A stretch of DNA of 64,000 nucleotides, from NCBI RefSeq assembly GCF_026343335.1, contig NZ_JAPELX010000001.1, positions 7,006,001-7,070,000 of the forward strand, written 5' to 3'. The translations under genes were made by a program, and so were the position numbers. Positions 10,601 to 18,502 of the stretch are shown piece after piece; positions within the stretch are counted from its first letter, which is position 1; the number at the start of each line of letters is the position of its first letter. Under the pieces are notes generated by a model. The model did no database searches, was not told where the DNA came from, and worked only from the letters and a program-made list of their open reading frames with translations. The stretch comes from Streptomyces sp. NBC_00078. GTDB lineage: Bacteria; Actinomycetota; Actinomycetes; Streptomycetales; Streptomycetaceae.

Positions 10601-10882
10601 TCCATCTCGTTCTACCGCCGCGTGGCGGCGCCCCCGATGGACGGGCTCACGGTGTCGGAGGCCGACCCGCTGCCGATCACTCACACCGGCCACCCCCTGG
10701 CGCTGAACATCATCGAAGGCGCGGACGGCCTCCGGTGCGACTTCGAGATCGCGACGGACGTCGTCGCCCCCGACCTCGCCGCCGACATCGCGCGCCGCTA
10801 CCAGAACCTGCTCGCCGGCCTGGTCGCGCACGGCGAGCGCCCACTGGCCCAGCTGGAAGGGCCCGACCATGACGACCTCTGA
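7613..10882 (+). CDS. ACP - PLP aminotransferase - condensation protein (beta-amino acid forming)
   Basis: A 1089-residue trifunctional protein. An ACP (5-80, Ser43 in GADSMALL) is followed by an Ala/Pro linker containing a QLAVMRSQLELL helix typical of ACP-aminotransferase hybrids. A class III (glutamate-1-semialdehyde-type) aminotransferase spans about 200-635, with PLP Lys480 in TYGKIIGGG. A C-terminal condensation domain (about 660-1085) has AHAAVDG, keeping the catalytic second His (His787). The order ACP-AMT-C is that of the beta-amino-acid station in mycosubtilin/iturin synthetases. The inferred reaction is transamination of the beta-ketoacyl chain made by the preceding KS, then condensation of the new beta-amine or acyl chain with a partner PCP. 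The GTG start is preceded by the PKS stop, so translation is coupled. Confidence 0.92.
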   Translation: MNHEENTVEPLLPEVVAMVGGYFDIRPDALDPDVSFTELGADSMALLGMLRLVEERFGCKIPLRQLFGDLQTPAALAAHLAANTSARTSPEPAATPATGAVIAAAFDVPQALAPAPVTPVSADTVPVPGATTAVERLITEQLAVMRSQLELLAGGAASGAGPVVVEPAPAARPAGRPASSRPAAPLAPGARGGAGLVESEERARYLKALAERFGSRTKGSKEFAQRFRPLVADSRSSIGFRPTTKEMLYPIVADRGQGARLWDIDGNEYVDLTLGWGVHLLGHNPPAVMAALRERLDLGFVIASRTELVEEVAAGLIELTGMERVAFLNTGTEAVMTALRIARTATGRDDVVVFSTAYHGHADSVLAAASSENGVRTTRPITSGIPARAVENVHVLEFGTDEALEFIDRHGPRLAAVMTEPVTLRTPGVQNPEFLRRVREITQRHGTKLIFDEMVTGFRCHPAGVQGLYGIEADLATYGKIIGGGMPIGVIAGRGGIMDTIDGGVWDFGDDSRPTAESTFFAGTFSQHPMTMVAARAVLDHLRGEGPALQQDLDRKTEVFADGLNADFRELDVPIEVRRFSSFFRFEHEQNMDPLYFNLLDRGVFVWELRNFFLSTAHEQADLDHIRAAVRDSITELREHGVLGPGRTAPAGAVVPLPAPRSTLAQRQQAALDEGGVPAYQMSVGFWLDGRLDRDALRGAVRGLVARHETLRTTLAADGVTLVVHPAAETVLDEVLTEHVCPDDGDLDRFRQSWAEQRLDLAAGPVFRAAIVQTAPERHLLLISGAHAAVDGWSFGVLVDDLVALYNAGCQDVRPLLPPAAQFRDYAAWHERVVGGPDAAEHRDYWRTLLQGAAALELPESGTSGPFPYRAVRHSVRLDSGFCDRMRDSAREQGATVFAYLIAAWGAVLHQATGQDDIVVPVLAARRPPELDQVVGYCSNLLPLRLRRAADVLAADYVADVMEHLVTGLESQDHPFADLITELTPGSGLRADLLATSISFYRRVAAPPMDGLTVSEADPLPITHTGHPLALNIIEGADGLRCDFEIATDVVAPDLAADIARRYQNLLAGLVAHGERPLAQLEGPDHDDL

Positions 10883-10937
10883 GCACCACCCCGGACACGA
10901 CCAAGACAGCCCTCGGAGAAACGGGAGCCGATAGACC

Positions 10938-12650
10938 ATGATCACGGCAGGTTTGAAACTCACGCAAAGCGGCGGCCTCGCGATCCTCGACGAGGACCGT
11001 CTGGTGTTCAACGTCGAGATGCAGAAGATCGCCAACGGCGCCCGGTACAGCAACGTCGACGAACTCGACGACCTGATCGGCGTCATGGACAAGTTCGGCC
11101 TCAAGGTCGGCGACGTCGACGCATGGGCGTTGGACGGCTGGGACGGCGCCGCCAACGGCCACGTCAAGGTGCTCGCCGGCGGGATCCAGACCGAGGTCCT
11201 CGTCGCCTCCTACCGGGAGACCGACCTGGTGCCCGACCCGGCGCTGCCGGGCCACCGCGGCCGGATCGCGATCGGCGGCCAGGCGCTGGACTACGACAGC
11301 TACGTCCACGTCGCCGGCCACCTGGCCTCGGCCTACTGCACCAGCCCGTTCGCGCGCCGCGGCGAGCCGTCGATGGTGCTGGTCTGGGACGGCGGCTGCT
11401 TCCCGCGGCTGTACTGCGTGGACGCCGACGGCCGGATCGAGGCCGGCGGCGAGGCGTTCCCGCTCATCGGCCACACCTACGCGATGACCGCGCAGTACTG
11501 GGGCCCGTTCAAGCGGCAGAACAAGTCGAAGAACGTCGACGACCTCTCCGTGGCCGGGAAGATGATGGCGTACATCGCCATGGGCACCTCGCGGGAGCGG
11601 ATCAAGCAGGTCTTCCGCGAGGAGTTCTCCGAGTTCTTCGACGCCGACTCGCCGCGGGTGCGGGAGTACCGGCGGACCATCATCGGGTGCGGCAGCACCG
11701 GTGAGCCCTCGCACGCCTACGTGCACCAGTTCCTCACCGCCGTGCAGGCCCGCACCGCCGCGCTCGGGGTCTCCGACGAGGACGTGCTGGCCAGCGTCCA
11801 CACGTTCCTCGAAGAACTGCTGATCGACCGGGTGACCAAGAAGATCCAGGCGTGGAAGGGCGGCGGCGCCTGGAACCTGTGCTTCGCCGGCGGCTGCGCG
11901 CTGAACATCAAGTGGAACAGCGCCCTGCGCTCCCACCCGACGATCAAGGCCATGTGGGTGCCGCCGTTCCCGGACGACTCCGGCGTCGCCATCGGCACGG
12001 CCTGCCTGGCCGCGGCCGGCGGCTCCGGGCTCCGGCCGATCCAGTGGGGCCCCCGGCTGGGCCCGGCTCTCGAACCGACGCCGGACCTGCCGCGCGGCTG
12101 GAGCACGTCGCCCTGCACGCCGGAGGAACTGGCCCAGATCCTGCACACCACAGGCCAGCCCGCGGTCGTGCTCGACGGCCGTGCTGAACTGGGACCCCGC
12201 GCGCTCGGCGGACGCAGCATCATCGCCTCGGCGGTCGAGACGTCGATGAAGCGGCTCCTGAACGACGTGAAGAGCCGTGAGCACTACCGGCCGGTCGCGC
12301 CCATCTGCCTGGAAGAGCATGCCCCGACCGTCTTCAACCCGGGCACGCCGGACCCGTACATGCTGTTCGAACACTGGGTCCGTCCCGAGTGGATCGACCG
12401 TGTCCCGGCCGTCATGCACCTGGACGGCACCGCACGGCTGCAGACCGTCAACGCGTCCGACGACCCGAACCTGCACGCCATCCTGCGCGAGTACTACAAG
12501 TGCAGCGGCATACCGGTCCTGTGCAACACGAGCGCGAACTACAACGGCCGCAGCTTCTTCCCCGACGTCGCGTCGGCGATCGAGTGGGGCCAGCTCGACC
12601 TGGTGTGGAGCGAGGGCGTCCTGTACCGGCGGGAGGACTCGACGTTCTGA
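10938..12650 (+). CDS. O-carbamoyltransferase, NodU/CmcH family
   Basis: A 570-residue member of the NodU/CmcH/TobZ/NovN carbamoyltransferase family, which transfers a carbamoyl group from carbamoyl phosphate (through a carbamoyl adenylate) to a hydroxyl. Seen here: the N-terminal Kae1-like half with GHLASAY and a GGCALNIKWN segment, and the C-terminal half with GRAELGPRALGGRSI and the NTSANYNG motif. Length is normal for the family. It is the last gene of the plus-strand operon, 55 bases after the aminotransferase protein, with GGGAG upstream of the ATG. The likely role is late carbamoylation of a hydroxyl on the peptide product; the acceptor cannot be read from sequence. Confidence 0.92.
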   Translation: MITAGLKLTQSGGLAILDEDRLVFNVEMQKIANGARYSNVDELDDLIGVMDKFGLKVGDVDAWALDGWDGAANGHVKVLAGGIQTEVLVASYRETDLVPDPALPGHRGRIAIGGQALDYDSYVHVAGHLASAYCTSPFARRGEPSMVLVWDGGCFPRLYCVDADGRIEAGGEAFPLIGHTYAMTAQYWGPFKRQNKSKNVDDLSVAGKMMAYIAMGTSRERIKQVFREEFSEFFDADSPRVREYRRTIIGCGSTGEPSHAYVHQFLTAVQARTAALGVSDEDVLASVHTFLEELLIDRVTKKIQAWKGGGAWNLCFAGGCALNIKWNSALRSHPTIKAMWVPPFPDDSGVAIGTACLAAAGGSGLRPIQWGPRLGPALEPTPDLPRGWSTSPCTPEELAQILHTTGQPAVVLDGRAELGPRALGGRSIIASAVETSMKRLLNDVKSREHYRPVAPICLEEHAPTVFNPGTPDPYMLFEHWVRPEWIDRVPAVMHLDGTARLQTVNASDDPNLHAILREYYKCSGIPVLCNTSANYNGRSFFPDVASAIEWGQLDLVWSEGVLYRREDSTF

Positions 12651-12686
12651 GAGGGCGTTTGAGCTGGGCGGCTTGTCGCTCATGCC

Positions 12687-12824
12687 TTAGTGGGTTCCTC
12701 GCCAGGTGGGTGTCGTTTCGTCCGTCATGCGCTTGGTGAGGTTGCCGACCGAGGTGATGTGGATCATGGCTTCGGGGCTGGTGGTGAGGCTCTCGTAGTC
12801 GCGGGCGAGCCGGCGGTGCGTCAT
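12687..12824 (-). pseudogene. C-terminal fragment of an IS5-type transposase
   Basis: Read on the minus strand this gives about 45 residues, starting HRRLARDYESL and ending TPTWRGTH before TAA. This is the characteristic C-terminal end of Streptomyces IS5-family DDE transposases (HRRLxRDYE, SEAMIHxxxxxxLxxR). Everything upstream of HRR, including the catalytic residues, is missing, so it is a relic. It marks an old insertion at the junction between two cluster operons. Confidence 0.7.
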
Positions 12825-12832
12825 GATCCGTC

Positions 12833-12875
12833 CTCTACAGGGCCCGGCGGCCGAAGGCTGCCGGGCCCTGTAGAG
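12833..12875. terminator. Perfect 16-bp inverted repeat, probable bidirectional terminator
   Basis: The left arm (12833-12848) and right arm (12860-12875) are perfect complements around an 11-base loop, and the stem is GC rich. It sits between convergent genes (carbamoyltransferase on plus, NRPS on minus), the right place for a shared terminator. Being next to a transposase fragment, it could also derive from an IS end. Confidence 0.6.
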
Positions 12876-13049
12876 CGGTAACGGTGCGACGGGATCGTTC
12901 AGGGAGTCCGTCTCCGCGGGATGACGTCGGGGCCGGTGGGCATCGATGAGCGTGCAGCCGCGGGGGCGGCCGGCAGGGCGACGATGGTGACTGAGGCTTT
13001 TCGGTGTGGCCTCTGATCGGGTGACGACGTAGACGTACGCAACGGACAA

Positions 13050-13108
13050 GGCTCCCGTGCCGTTGAGGGAGACGTTCGACGTCTCAACTCACTGGCACAG
13101 GAGCCCTG
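13050..13108. repeat. Imperfect inverted repeat, possible IS ends
   Basis: GGCTCC-GTGCC-GAG-GAC on the left is mirrored by GTC-CTC-GGCAC-GGAGCC on the right, with a few mismatches. Two inward-facing terminal repeats of a deleted IS would look like this, and the transposase fragment nearby supports that. An ordinary terminator cannot be excluded. Confidence 0.4.
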
Positions 13109-13199
13109 TTGGTTCCTGTCCTGCCGTACTCGATCGTCGGCAGGACCGTCGCGGCGCCTCCCGTCCGGGGCCCGGAGACGCGCGGGGAGGGGCCGCGGA

Positions 13200-16100
13200 T
13201 CAAGCGGGTGTCGACGCGGCGAGGTCGATGCGGCGGGCCAGCTCCTCCACCGTCGTCGCCGCGAACAGGGTGATCGGGGGCAGGTCCACGCCGAAAGCGC
13301 GGCGTAGTGCGAACAGGATCCGCAGCGTCAGCAGGCTGTCTCCGCCGAGCTGGAAGAAGTCGTCCTCGGGGGTGACCACGTCGGCGCCCAGCGCCTGTGA
13401 CCAGATCCGCGCTACACGCTCCTGTGTGGCGGTGGCGAACCCGGCGGGCCGCTCGACCGCATCCGCCACGGGCGCCGGAGCGGGCAGAGCCCTGCGGTCG
13501 TGCTTGCCGTTCGCGTTCAGCGGTATCCGTTCGAGCAGCGTGATGGTGGACGGCACCATGTAGTAAGGCAGTTGGGTGCGCAGGTACTGCAGCAGAGCGA
13601 CCGGGTCCGGGCTGCGTCCGGGTCGCGGCTCGACATAGCCGGCCAGGCGCCGCTCGCCCAGGGCGTCCTCCCGGACGATCACGGCGGCGTCCTGGGCGTC
13701 CGGGTGCTGGCCGAGCACCGACTCGACCTCCTCCAGCTCGATCCGGAAGCCGCGCAGCTTGACCTGCCGGTCCACCCGGCCCAGCACCTCCACGTCACCC
13801 GTGGGAAGAATCCGCGCCAGGTCGCCGGTGTTGTACAGGCGGGCTCCCGGCCTCTTGGAGAAGGGATGTGCAAGGAACCGCTCGGCGGTGAGCTCGGGGC
13901 TCCCCACGTAGCCGCGGGCCAGGGCCAGGCCGCCGATGTAGAGGGTGCCGTTCACTCCGAAGGGCACCGGCTGGAGCCGGTTGTCGAGGACGTAGAACTG
14001 GGTGTTGGGCAGCGGGCGCCCGATCGGCACCGGCTCCTCGTCACCGCGCTCGGGCATCGGAGTCTCGAACAGGCTGCTGTCCACGGTCGATTCGGTGACG
14101 CCGTACGAGTTGACCAGACGGGTGCGGGGAGGACACAGCTTCGCCAGGTTCCAGTAATCCTGCATGAACCAGATGTCCGCGCCGACGGCCAGCACCTTGA
14201 AGTTGTCCAGCATCCGCCCCTGTTCGGCCACATAGGCGCTGAGCCGGCGGATGACGACCGGGACGAGGTCGGCGAAGTCGATCCGCTCCCGCTGGAGCAG
14301 CGTGTACAGCCGCGCCGGATCCAGCAGCGCTTCACGGTGGCAGAGCACCAGCGTGCCGCCGGAGCACAGCGCGCGGACCATGTCGCCGGTGAACACGTCG
14401 AAGGCGATGTTCGCGGCCTGCAGATGCCGGCGTACCACCCTGCCCAGGCCGTAGACCCGCTCCCAGGAGCGGAAGGCGCTCATCAGGGCGCCATGGGTGA
14501 GCATCGCCCCCTTGGCCCGGCCGGTCGAGCCCGAGGTGTACACGAGGAACGCCAGGTTGTCCGCGTTCGGTTCGGCGTGCCGCACCGGCGGGACGGCGGC
14601 CGGCTCCTCCTGCGCCGCAACGGCGCCCTCGGCGAGCCAGTCGTCGAGGTAGCCGACGCTCACCCCTTCGGTGAGCCCGGGTACCGAGGCCACCACGTCG
14701 CGGCGGGTCAGGAGCAGGCGTACGGAGGCGTCCGAGAGCACATGGAGCAGGCGGTCCACCGGGTGGGCCGGATCGAGCGGCACATACGCGCCGCCCGCCT
14801 TGAGGACGCCCAGCAGGGCCGCCACCGAGTCGGGGCAGCGCGGCGCGCAGAGTCCCACCCGGGACTCCGGGCCGACACCGAGCGCGCGCAGCCGGGCGGC
14901 GATGATCCCGGCCCGCCGGTCGAGTTCGCGGTAGCTGACCCGGTCCTCGCCGTCCACCACCGCCACGGCGTCGGGGGTGGCGCGGACGTGCTCCTCGAAC
15001 AGGTGGTGCACACACGTGTCGGGGGCGACCTCGACGGAGATCAGGTTGTCCCGGTTCAGGAGTTCGGCCCGCTCCGGCTCCGAGAGCAGCGGCAGCAGGG
15101 ACAGCGGCAGATCGGCGTCCGTCACGGCGCCGAGCAGCAGCCGTTCGAAATGGGCGGCCATCCGCTCGATGGTGGCGTCGGCGAACAGGTCGACGTTGAA
15201 CTCCCATGCGCAGCGCAGCCGGTCGCCCTCGTCGACGACGTGCAGGCTCAGGTCGTGCAGCGCCGTGGTCCGGCCCTCGCCGCCGAACGGGCTGACGCGC
15301 AGCCCCGTCGGGTCCGGCATCGGCCGGGGGGCGTCGTGCAGTGACAGCATCGTCTGGAACAGCGGGGTGCGACTGAGATCGCGGTCCGGCTGCACCTCCT
15401 CGACCACGCGCGCGAAGGGAACGTCCTGATGGGCGAAGTCCGCGATGCACGCCTGCCGGGTACGGGCGAGCAGCTCGCGGAACGTCGGGTCGCCCGCCAG
15501 GTCCGTGCGCAGGGCCAGGGTGTTCGCCAAGAGGCCGACGAGTGGTTCGGTCTCCGGCCGGTGACGGCCGGCCACGGTGGTGCCCACCACGATGTCGTCC
15601 TGGCCCGAGTAGCGGTGCAGCAGGGCCGCGTATCCGGCGAGCAGCGTCATGAACAGGGTGGCGTTCGCGGCGCCGCCCAGCTCCCGCAGCCCGGCGGTCA
15701 CCTCGGCGGACAGGGTGAAGGACCGGGTCCGGCCCGCGTAGGTCTGCACGGTAGGTCGGGTACGGTCGGTCGGCACCCGCAGACTGGGCAGCTCGCCGCT
15801 GAACCGCTTACGCCAGTGCGCCGGCCCGTGCGCCCCCCGGTTCGCCGCACCGTCCGTGAACTGCTCGCGCTGCCAGTGGGCGTAGTCGGCGTACTGGACG
15901 GCGAGGGGCGGCAGCGGATCGGCGCCGCCGGCGCGGAAGGCGTCGTACAGATGGCAGAACTCGTCCGTCAGTACCGTCATCGACCAGTCGTCGGTGACGA
16001 TGCGGTGCAGGTTGATCAGCGCGACGGTTTCCCGCTCGGTGAGCGCCACCAGCGTCACCCTCAGCAGCGGACCCCGGCCGAGGTCGAACGGCGCCCGCGC

Positions 16101-16529
16101 GTCCTGGGCTGCCAGCTGCCGTGCCTGCTCCTCGGCGTCGTCCGCGCCGCGCAGGTCGACGACCCGGGGCTCCCAGACATGGGTGTCCACCGGGGCGATG
16201 GTCTGCGCCGGCTCGCCGTCGACCGAGGGATAGCTGGTCCGCAGGGTCTCGTGCCGCCGCACCAGGGCCTGGAAGGCCCGCACCGCCGTGTCCAGGTCCA
16301 CCGGACCCGACAGCCGCAGCGAGTACGGCATGTTGTACGCCGCGTTCCCGGAGCCGAGCTGGTCCAGGAACCACAGGCGCTGCTGTGCGAAGGACAAGGG
16401 GGCGCCCGTGCCCGCCGGGCGTCTGGTGATCCCACCCGGTGCCGCCGCGGTGCGCTCCTCTAGCCGCCGCGTGTGCAGGGCGTTCTGGGCGGGGGACTGC
16501 TCGCGCAGCCGCTCCGAGGTGTCGCTCAT
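13200..16529 (-). CDS. NRPS module C-A-PCP, basic amino acid (Orn-like) code
   Basis: An 1109-residue single module. The condensation domain (about 42-470) opens with LSFAQQRLWF, but its active-site motif reads HRIVTDD at 175-181: the catalytic second His is Arg and the Gly is Asp. The adenylation domain (about 490-1000) has intact A3 (YTSGSTGRAKG), A5 (NSYGVTEST), A7 (YNTGD), A8 and A10 (NANGKHDR). My hand-read code D-V-G-D-A-G-S-V-D-K is closest to ornithine codes of the type DVGEIGSIDK, so a basic residue is the best guess. The PCP reads FFQLGGDSLLTL near the C-terminus; there is no TE. The ATG at 16529 is 45 bases after the desaturase stop. It is the last gene of the operon led by mbtH. 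Peptide-bond formation by this C domain is doubtful. Confidence 0.92.
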   Translation of the reverse strand: MSDTSERLREQSPAQNALHTRRLEERTAAAPGGITRRPAGTGAPLSFAQQRLWFLDQLGSGNAAYNMPYSLRLSGPVDLDTAVRAFQALVRRHETLRTSYPSVDGEPAQTIAPVDTHVWEPRVVDLRGADDAEEQARQLAAQDARAPFDLGRGPLLRVTLVALTERETVALINLHRIVTDDWSMTVLTDEFCHLYDAFRAGGADPLPPLAVQYADYAHWQREQFTDGAANRGAHGPAHWRKRFSGELPSLRVPTDRTRPTVQTYAGRTRSFTLSAEVTAGLRELGGAANATLFMTLLAGYAALLHRYSGQDDIVVGTTVAGRHRPETEPLVGLLANTLALRTDLAGDPTFRELLARTRQACIADFAHQDVPFARVVEEVQPDRDLSRTPLFQTMLSLHDAPRPMPDPTGLRVSPFGGEGRTTALHDLSLHVVDEGDRLRCAWEFNVDLFADATIERMAAHFERLLLGAVTDADLPLSLLPLLSEPERAELLNRDNLISVEVAPDTCVHHLFEEHVRATPDAVAVVDGEDRVSYRELDRRAGIIAARLRALGVGPESRVGLCAPRCPDSVAALLGVLKAGGAYVPLDPAHPVDRLLHVLSDASVRLLLTRRDVVASVPGLTEGVSVGYLDDWLAEGAVAAQEEPAAVPPVRHAEPNADNLAFLVYTSGSTGRAKGAMLTHGALMSAFRSWERVYGLGRVVRRHLQAANIAFDVFTGDMVRALCSGGTLVLCHREALLDPARLYTLLQRERIDFADLVPVVIRRLSAYVAEQGRMLDNFKVLAVGADIWFMQDYWNLAKLCPPRTRLVNSYGVTESTVDSSLFETPMPERGDEEPVPIGRPLPNTQFYVLDNRLQPVPFGVNGTLYIGGLALARGYVGSPELTAERFLAHPFSKRPGARLYNTGDLARILPTGDVEVLGRVDRQVKLRGFRIELEEVESVLGQHPDAQDAAVIVREDALGERRLAGYVEPRPGRSPDPVALLQYLRTQLPYYMVPSTITLLERIPLNANGKHDRRALPAPAPVADAVERPAGFATATQERVARIWSQALGADVVTPEDDFFQLGGDSLLTLRILFALRRAFGVDLPPITLFAATTVEELARRIDLAASTPA

Positions 16530-16574
16530 GCCGTCCTACCTTCGTGAGTGCGTCCCATGCATGCGCGACTTGTG

Positions 16575-17531
16575 CTATTCGGCACGGGTGCCGTCCTGTG
16601 CACGGGCCTTCCGGCCGTTGGCGGCGGCCTCTTTGGCGATGGCGCGGAAGAACTGCGGATAGCTGGGGGAGGTGTGCCTCGCGTACGACAGCGTCAGGTC
16701 GTGGCGCTCGCGGAGCTGGTTGATCGGGACGACCATGGCCGCGTGGTGCTCGATGTGCAGGTTGTTGCCGTTGGTGTACCAGGTGCTGAACCAACTGCCG
16801 GTGATGGAGCGGGTGTTGGTCAGCACGTCGGTGCTGGAGTTGTCGCACATGATGTGCTCGGGCAGTTCGACGAGGAAGTGCAGGGGCACCGCGACCAGCA
16901 AGGGCAACAGCCACACCCACAGCACCAGTTCGCCCTGGCCGAGCACGGTGAGCGTGACGGCCGCGAGGATCGGCAGGATGAACAGCCGGTACTCGGCGAT
17001 TACTTCACGCTTGCGGGCCGGTGCTATCTGGCCGGAGTCGTAGGTCCAGGAACCCGTCCAGGCGCGCACGACGTCCGCGACCGCGCCACCCAGCCGGCCG
17101 AAGGCCAGGGCCTCGCGGACCAGCGCCCCCCAGGTGACAGGCTGACGCGAGTCGAAGCCGAAGAACTCCGAGTCCTGGTCGGTGCCCAGATAGCGGTGGT
17201 GCTGCAGATGCAGGACGCGGTAATGGCTGTACGAGACGAGCATGGGCACGCCCAGCGGGACGCCGGCGATCCGGTGCCGTCGGGAGCGCCGGAACGCCGA
17301 GTGGTGCAGGCACTGGTGTTGCAGTTCCAGCCAGTGTGCGTACATCGCGCCGATCAATATGACACCCAGCACCCGCAGCGGCCACAGCCCGGTCAACAGC
17401 GCGAGCGCCACGCCGAGCGCCCAAAGGGCGTACGCGACAAAGAGTTTGAAGAGGAACGTCCGCTCGTCGACGGCGTTCACCTTGGCCCGTCGGAACAGGC
17501 CCTGCGGCGCCGTGCTTGCGTCGGAGGTCAT
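16575..17531 (-). CDS. Membrane fatty-acid desaturase/hydroxylase family protein
   Basis: A 318-residue integral membrane di-iron protein. The three His clusters of the family are present: HWLELQHQCLHH (66-77), HYRVLHLQHH (103-112) and NNLHIEHH (about 256-263). Hydrophobic pairs lie at about 30-62 and 175-225. Such enzymes introduce double bonds or hydroxyls into acyl chains or carrier-bound substrates using O2. I chose the ATG at 17531 (MTSDAST) because the longer open frame upstream overlaps the dead carrier gene and lacks family similarity. Within an NRPS operon it could modify a lipid tail or a carrier-bound residue; which one cannot be told. Confidence 0.85.
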   Translation of the reverse strand: MTSDASTAPQGLFRRAKVNAVDERTFLFKLFVAYALWALGVALALLTGLWPLRVLGVILIGAMYAHWLELQHQCLHHSAFRRSRRHRIAGVPLGVPMLVSYSHYRVLHLQHHRYLGTDQDSEFFGFDSRQPVTWGALVREALAFGRLGGAVADVVRAWTGSWTYDSGQIAPARKREVIAEYRLFILPILAAVTLTVLGQGELVLWVWLLPLLVAVPLHFLVELPEHIMCDNSSTDVLTNTRSITGSWFSTWYTNGNNLHIEHHAAMVVPINQLRERHDLTLSYARHTSPSYPQFFRAIAKEAAANGRKARAQDGTRAE

Positions 17532-17760
17532 TTTTGGCACCTTCCCCTGTGGCAGCCTCCCGCGAGATCGCTGCGGCAGTCGGGCAGGCATCAGCGACTT
17601 CGTGTGGATGAGGCACGAAGTTTGGAAGTGGCGCCCTTCGGCCCCCGAAAGACGGGGAGGGAGGGCGGGTGAATGAAGAAGTGTCGAGCACTCCGCCTGC
17701 GTGGCAAGGCGAGGCAACGCGGCGGGGCGCCGGGATGTGCGCCGCGGCGGTGGGCGGTCT

Positions 17761-18024
17761 GGCCTTTTCGCCGGCCAGATCGCTGAGCGCTTCGCCGAGG
17801 TCTCTGAGCGCTGGATTCTTGAAGACGATGCGGACAGCGCGGGGTATTCCAAGTTTTTCGCTCAGGATCTACCCGAGGCGGATGGCGGCAATGGGATTGC
17901 CGCCGATTTCCAGGAAATGGCCGTCGATACTGACGCTCGTGTCGTCCAAGAGGGTCCGCACGCTACTGACCACCAGTGCGTCCATAGGATTGCGGAACTC
18001 GTTGTCTGTCACCACGTACGTCAT
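17761..18024 (-). pseudogene. Decayed free-standing carrier protein (PCP) gene
   Basis: Six bases after the mbtH stop an ATG (18024) preceded by AGAGGG opens a frame with clear carrier-protein similarity: VRTLLDDTSVSIDGHFLEI, then GGNPIAAIRLG, then a TAG at 17871-17869. In the same frame after the stop the domain continues (ILSEKLGIPRAVRIVF, KNPALRDLGEALSDL), exactly as a PCP should. The phosphopantetheine-accepting Ser of GGNS is Pro. With an amber stop mid-domain and no attachment Ser, it cannot be a working carrier. It keeps its ribosome site and operon position between mbtH and the desaturase, which suggests recent loss. Confidence 0.8.
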
Positions 18025-18030
18025 ATCCCT

Positions 18031-18249
18031 CTAGCGCGGTTCATCGCCCATCGCCCTGACCAGGCTGGCCGGCCTCATGTCCGTCCAGTGCGCGGAAACG
18101 TATTCAAGGCAGTTTTTGCGAGTTTCCTGGCCGTACGCCACCTTCCAGCCGGCCGGTACCGCGCTGAATGCGGGCCACAGCGAATGCTGGTTCTCGTCGT
18201 TCACCAGAACCAGGCATGCGCCTTCATCATCGTCGAACGGATTCGCCAC
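18031..18249 (-). CDS. MbtH-like NRPS accessory protein
   Basis: A 72-residue MbtH-family protein, a small partner that binds adenylation domains and makes many of them soluble and active. Hallmarks seen: NPFDDDEG near the N-terminus, NDENQHSLWPAF, VPAGW and WTDMRPASLV. The start is the GTG at 18249, preceded by AGGAG at correct spacing; an upstream ATG in the same frame adds 21 non-family residues. It heads a minus-strand operon, and an LmbU-type palindrome lies about 110 bases upstream. A second, dead MbtH copy lies at 38400-38504, so this is the only working one in the window. Confidence 0.95.
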   Translation of the reverse strand: MANPFDDDEGACLVLVNDENQHSLWPAFSAVPAGWKVAYGQETRKNCLEYVSAHWTDMRPASLVRAMGDEPR

Positions 18250-18348
18250 GGATTCTCCTGAGAAATCGATCAAACGGCCGTCAGCGTAACAGTGACGATA
18301 ACCAGCCGTCACCGTAGCGGCAGCTGAGTAACTGGCCTCGCATGGGGA

Positions 18349-18368
18349 GTGTCTCGCCGGCGAGACAC
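18349..18368. promoter_or_regulatory. LmbU-type operator palindrome, site 1
   Basis: A perfect 20-bp palindrome GTGTCTCGCCGGCGAGACAC with core CTCGCCGGCGAG. It lies about 110 bases upstream of the mbtH start, in the gap after the hydroxylase gene. The same core occurs at 31738 and 37225, and an LmbU-family regulator is encoded at 37525. The core equals, as I recall it, the reported LmbU binding site. Confidence 0.85.
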
Positions 18369-18502
18369 CGGCGTCGGTGTCATGCGATATCGCTATTCCT
18401 GATCGCCGCCGGAACGAAGGCAGGCGGCGATGGCGGCGCGGCGAACTGCTGCCTGCCGCGCCACCCGGGTGGTCCGCGCCCAGAGCTCGAACCGAACTCA
18501 GC

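Larger units (their letters stand above)
12651..13199. other. Intergenic region with insertion-sequence debris
   Basis: This 549-base stretch between the convergent carbamoyltransferase and NRPS genes has no intact gene. It holds a C-terminal transposase fragment (12687-12824), a perfect 16-bp hairpin (12833-12875) and an imperfect inverted repeat (13050-13108). Just after the latter, the plus strand reads LVPVLPYSIV, resembling the N-terminus of some Streptomyces IS5-type transposases. The last point is weak. Confidence 0.6.

Noticed and set aside
17701..18261. Plus-strand open frame of 186 codons across the mbtH region
   Set aside because: Opposite strand of the verified mbtH gene and the carrier-protein relic; no ribosome site or family similarity.
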